A program made the translations under genes and the position numbers. The notes beneath the pieces were generated by a model. It was given only the letters and a program-made list of their open reading frames with translations. It searched no databases and was not told the DNA's origin. Positions 61,040 through 64,000 of a stretch of 64,000 nt of DNA are shown here, piece by piece (position 1 is the stretch's first letter; each line of letters begins with the position of its first letter). The stretch is from an uncultured Gardnerella sp. (lineage in GTDB: Bacteria > Actinomycetota > Actinomycetes > Actinomycetales > Bifidobacteriaceae), in NCBI GenBank assembly GCA_947088155.1, contig CAMUFL010000007.1:1-64000 (forward strand), read 5' to 3'.

Positions 61040-61054
61040 AATTCGTAGAAATAT

Positions 61055-61098
61055 TGTATAAAACTCGTTAAAACTCGTTAAAACTAATTAAAACTCGT
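61055..61098. repeat. 10-bp tandem repeat between the UPF0237 and UPF0210 genes
   Basis: AAAACTCGTT and variants repeat about four times just after the ACT-domain gene. Confidence 0.7.
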
Positions 61099-61163
61099 AG
61101 AAATCTTTTCTGAAAATTTGTAGCGAAACGTAGCAATCTTAAGTAAACGTAAGGAAGTGTGCC

Positions 61164-62528
61164 ATGCTCAACTTGATGGAAGTAAGCGAAACCAATTCGA
61201 TGATTGAGCAAGAACAGCTCGACGTTCGCACAATCACAATGGGAATTAACCTGCTCGACTGTGCTTCGGAAAACCTGCAAGATGTTTGCCGCAATGTTGA
61301 GGCGAAAATCACGCGTCTTGCAAAAGATCTCGTCAAAACTGGCAACGATATTTCGCGCGATTACGGCATTCCGATTGTAAACAAGCGAATTACAGTAACG
61401 CCGATTTCGCTGGTTGGCGCGTCGGCTTGCAAAAAACCTGAGGATTTTGTGCAAATTGCGCACGCGCTAGACAAGGCAGCGCACACAGTTGGAGTTGATT
61501 TAATCGGCGGATATTCCGCGCTTCCTGCAAAGTCAATGACCGCAGCCGACCGCATGCTTATTGAGTCGCTTCCGCAAGCCTTAAGCGAGACGGAGATTGT
61601 GTGCTCGTCCGTGAACGTTGGCTCAACGCGAACCGGAATCGACATGGATTGCGTGGAGCTGCTTGGGCGCACAGTTAAGAAGATTGCCGAGGCGACTGCT
61701 AGTAAAGATTCTTACGGCTGCGTTAAATTTGTGGCTTTTTGCAACGCTCCGGACGATAATCCGTTTATGGCAGGCGGATTCCACGGCGTTACTGAAGGCG
61801 ATGCTGTGATTAACGTGGGCGTTTCCGGGCCTGGCGTTGTGTCTTGCGCGCTGGACGCGGCTCGCGGCAAAGACTTTGCTTTCCTGTGCGAAACGATTAA
61901 GCGCACGGCGTTTAAGATTACGCGAGTTGGGCAGTTGGTTGCGCAAGAGGCTTCGCGCAGGCTCGGAGTGCCGTTTGGAATTATTGATTTGTCGCTTGCG
62001 CCAACGCCTGCAGTTGGCGATTCCGTTGGAGAAGTGCTTGAGAAGATTGGCTTGGAGCAGGTTGGAGCTCCTGGCACGACTGCGGCGCTCGCAATGCTGA
62101 ACGATCAGGTGAAGAAGGGCGGAATTATGGCCAGCAGCTACGTCGGTGGACTTTCCGGCGCGTTCATACCTGTTTCGGAAGACGCGAATATGATTGCGGC
62201 TGCGAAATCTGGCTGCTTGAAGATTGAAAAGCTTGAGGCAATGACTTGCGTGTGCTCTGTGGGCCTCGATATGATTGCGATTCCGGGTGATACTTCCGCT
62301 GCGACGATTTCCGGGATGATTGCGGACGAAGCGGCAATCGGCATGATTAATCAGAAAACTACGGCGGTGCGCATTATTCCTGTGATTGGCAAGGGCGTTG
62401 GCGAGATGGCTAACTTCGGCGGATTGATGGGTTACGCGCCGATTATGCCGGTGAATCAGACCAGTTGCGAGGCTTTCGTTACGCGCGGTGGGCGTATTCC
62501 GGCTCCTGTTCACAGCTTTAAGAACTAG
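61164..62528 (+). CDS. UPF0210 (PFL-like, DUF711) protein
   Basis: A 454-residue protein of the UPF0210 family, which has a pyruvate-formate-lyase-like barrel without the known glycyl-radical chemistry. Conserved stretches are RTITMGINLLDCAS, GGYSALPAKSMT, SVNVGSTRTGIDMD, GGFHGVTEGDAVINVGVSGP and LTxAxTPAVGDSVGE-like APTPAVGDSVGEVLE. AAGGAAGTGTGCC precedes the ATG. It is paired with the ACT-domain gene. Function is unknown. Confidence 0.92.
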   Translation: MLNLMEVSETNSMIEQEQLDVRTITMGINLLDCASENLQDVCRNVEAKITRLAKDLVKTGNDISRDYGIPIVNKRITVTPISLVGASACKKPEDFVQIAHALDKAAHTVGVDLIGGYSALPAKSMTAADRMLIESLPQALSETEIVCSSVNVGSTRTGIDMDCVELLGRTVKKIAEATASKDSYGCVKFVAFCNAPDDNPFMAGGFHGVTEGDAVINVGVSGPGVVSCALDAARGKDFAFLCETIKRTAFKITRVGQLVAQEASRRLGVPFGIIDLSLAPTPAVGDSVGEVLEKIGLEQVGAPGTTAALAMLNDQVKKGGIMASSYVGGLSGAFIPVSEDANMIAAAKSGCLKIEKLEAMTCVCSVGLDMIAIPGDTSAATISGMIADEAAIGMINQKTTAVRIIPVIGKGVGEMANFGGLMGYAPIMPVNQTSCEAFVTRGGRIPAPVHSFKN

Positions 62529-62555
62529 GGAATCAGCGTTTTCTTTGCGCGAGAT

Positions 62556-62867
62556 GACAGTTTCTTTACGTGCGTGTATAGGAATTGTCGGAATCTTGGC
62601 GAAAAGTGACAGAAACTTTACAGTGTTGTATAGGAATTGTCGGAATTTTGTTGAGAGGCGATTGTTTCTTTACGTGCGTGTATAGGAATAATCGGAATCA
62701 AGTCAAAAAGCGGTTGAAACTTTACAGTCGTGTAAAGGAATAATCGAAATCAAGTCAAAAAGCGATTAAAACTTTACAGCCGTGTAAAGGGAATGTCGGT
62801 ATTTTGCGGGAAAGCGGTTGAGACTTTACATCGGCGTAAAGGAATAATCGGAATTGATGTATGTTCA
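62556..62867 (+). repeat. 52-bp tandem array (family C), six units
   Basis: Six units of exactly 52 bp (62556, 62608, 62660, 62712, 62764 and 62816 as starts). Each has a TTTAC..GT(A/T)(A/T)A stem; some are imperfect (GTATA). This is the longest family C array in the window. Confidence 0.92.
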
Positions 62868-62889
62868 GCAAAAGGGGTACATATCACTG

Positions 62890-62986
62890 TTTTATGGAAC
62901 ATTCGCCGTGTAATTCTCCGGCAAATGTTCCATAATTACGCAAATTCAGCTACAAAAGCCGGGTAATTTTCCGGCAAATGTTTCAG
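62890..62986 (+). repeat. Family B units after the six-unit C array
   Basis: Two units with GGAACATTCGCCGTGTAATT and GGGTAATTTTCCGGCAAATG cores, in the same order relative to the C array as at 11.7 kb. Confidence 0.85.
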
Positions 62987-63110
62987 TAGCTTTGCAGTAA
63001 TGCTTCTGCTAACAGTGAGTATTTGCTGGTTAGTGAACTTTAACAGTATTGCTCTGCAGACGTTGAGTATTTGCTGATTGGCGAACACTAGCATTCGCGC
63101 TGCTGCACAT
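62987..63110. repeat. ~50-bp module pair, second copy
   Basis: Near-copy of 11933-12060, with the same AATGCTTCTGC..GAGTATTT..GAACTTTA and TGCTCTGCAGACG..GAACACTAG steps. Confidence 0.65.
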
Positions 63111-63162
63111 ATCACACCAGAAACTCCTACCATACCAAAAAACACTAGCGGTTTTACTAGTA

Positions 63163-63339
63163 GTGGGAGATAGGAATTGCTTGTCGAGCAATATAAAAGC
63201 GGAGCGATAGTAATATCGTGTTGATAAATAACTATTTCCGCAAAAAAAGTAAGTAAAAAACTAAACTTAACTATGCAACCTTTAAGTCCAAGTAAGGTAT
63301 AAGAGCGTAGCGCTGCAAGACAAGTAATTCCTATCTCAC
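63163..63339. mobile_element. MITE-like element, copy 2 (177 bp)
   Basis: Terminal inverted repeats GAGATAGGAATTGCTTGTC (63167-63185) and, reversed, GAGATAGGAATTACTTGTC (63319-63337), with one mismatch in 19. The interior matches copy 1 at 12109-12287 over nearly its full length. The minus-strand ORF across it has no ribosome site. Confidence 0.6.
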
Positions 63340-63418
63340 GCAGCCACTCCAGAAAGCACGCCATCCAAAAATCAGCAAAAACAGAAACTAATAACGCGCG
63401 AACTCTACTTAACGAATC

Positions 63419-64000
63419 TTACTGCACGTTTATTATCACAGGTTCACTACGCAAGCCCGGCACTCGCTTATGCACAATCCTCGCAAAATAAGTCCCACGA
63501 TTCACATTAGGCAAATCGCTATCTGCAATGCAATTATCGCCAGAAGTTGCGTTAGTATTCCAAATAATTTTCTTCTCGAAATGATCGCCCTTAGACATTA
63601 AAAGCGGCTTCAAAGGCACATCTTTGCACACGTCAGAACGCCACACAGCTTTAGACAAGTATTCATCATTTTTAGCATCGTTATTTTTGCCATCATTATT
63701 TTTGCTAACAACTTTGCCGTTATTATCCTTAGCACCCTGCGTATTTTGCGCAGCAGAGCCGCCGTCATTAATCGTCAAAACAGCGTTTATATTAGACGCA
63801 TCAATAAGGCAGGAAGTATTGCCATCGTAAACAAAACGTTCCGTAAACTCAACGCCGCCACCCATAGGAACATTCTGGGATTGCGCAGTAAGCTCAAGAC
63901 GAATATCGCGCGCGGTGCAACGAGGCGTTAAACCAACTGGACGAGGATCCGGCACAGTTTTGCGCGAAACATTAACTTCGTGACCAGCAAAAGCGCCGCC
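63419..64000 (-). CDS. Hypothetical protein, C-terminal part (bifidobacterial type)
   Basis: The reading frame stays open to the window edge, so the N-terminus is missing. The visible 193 residues hold a beta-sandwich-like domain with CTARDIRLELTAQ, NTSCLIDASN, VLTI, AVWRSDVC, LLMSKGDHFEKKIIW, SGDNCIADSDLP and NRGTYFARI, four cysteines that could form two disulfides, and the end SEPVIINVQ. This pattern resembles secreted or membrane-anchored hypothetical proteins of bifidobacteria. A Gly/Asn/Lys/Asp-rich insert (63660-63760) with repeated KNND units interrupts the domain. No function can be assigned. Confidence 0.7.
   Translation of the reverse strand, partial: GGAFAGHEVNVSRKTVPDPRPVGLTPRCTARDIRLELTAQSQNVPMGGGVEFTERFVYDGNTSCLIDASNINAVLTINDGGSAAQNTQGAKDNNGKVVSKNNDGKNNDAKNDEYLSKAVWRSDVCKDVPLKPLLMSKGDHFEKKIIWNTNATSGDNCIADSDLPNVNRGTYFARIVHKRVPGLRSEPVIINVQ

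Noticed and set aside
62556..62867. Six-unit 52-bp array as a CRISPR
   Set aside because: The whole unit is repeated, including the linker. There are no unique spacers of constant length and no cas gene in the window.

Overview
The window looks like a low-GC member of the Bifidobacteriaceae, most probably Gardnerella or a close relative. The evidence is a single-gene type I fatty-acid synthase in the order AT-ER-DH-MPT-ACP-KR-KS with acpS beside it, a fused RmlC-RmlD protein, an actinobacterial rpmA-obgE-proB / secE-nusG / rplK-rplA backbone, Cna-B-type pilins with a class C sortase, and moderate to low GC with A/T-ending codons. The genus is an inference; family level is better supported.

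Layout. (1) 0-6.4 kb: housekeeping genes rpmA (end), obgE, proB, an aspartate-type aminotransferase, tRNA-Trp, secE and nusG. (2) 6.4-14.4 kb: a surface and pilus island between nusG and rplK. It holds an LPHTG surface protein behind a promoter with a 12-G tract, a two-E-box LPATG backbone pilin, a 1-kb block of repeats, a class C sortase and a BrnT/BrnA-like toxin-antitoxin pair. (3) 14.4-17.1 kb: rplK-rplA and a secreted CAP-domain protein. (4) 17.1-38.6 kb: a lipid and biotin block with a PucR-type regulator, a large membrane protein whose N-terminus is encoded by intergenic-type repeats, birA, bioY, accA3-accD (acyl-CoA carboxylase), the 3197-residue fas and acpS. (5) 38.8-40.6 kb: tRNA-Gly and a GH25 muramidase. 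(6) 40.8-57.8 kb: a rhamnose-type cell-wall polysaccharide locus with rmlA, rmlCD, rmlB, wzt, wzm, an epimerase, a GtrB/GtrII-like pair, three GT2 enzymes, an RgpF-like protein, an acyltransferase and glf. (7) 58-62.5 kb: tRNA-Ser, a DMT transporter, prs, and an ACT-domain plus UPF0210 pair. (8) 62.5-64 kb: a second copy of the repeat block from region 2 and the C-terminus of a bifidobacterial hypothetical protein.

How the genes work together. BioY imports biotin, BirA attaches it to AccA3, AccA3/AccD make malonyl-CoA, Fas I builds acyl chains, and AcpS activates its ACP domain. Separately, RmlA-B-CD make dTDP-rhamnose, Glf makes UDP-galactofuranose, the glycosyltransferases and RgpF build a glycan, and Wzm/Wzt export it. 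The pilin is expected to be polymerised by the class C sortase.

The least explained signal is the non-coding DNA. Intergenic gaps carry tandem arrays with unit lengths of 52 or 53 bp in at least two stem types (CCGG..CCGG and TTTAC..GTAAA) that usually sit side by side. There is also a separate element with conserved ends and hairpin arms that differ between copies in a compensatory way. That element supplies the last codons and stop (ARRPA-stop) of two unrelated genes. A compound block of arrays plus a 178-bp MITE-like element occurs twice. Short 8-14 bp tandem repeats lie at many housekeeping gene borders.
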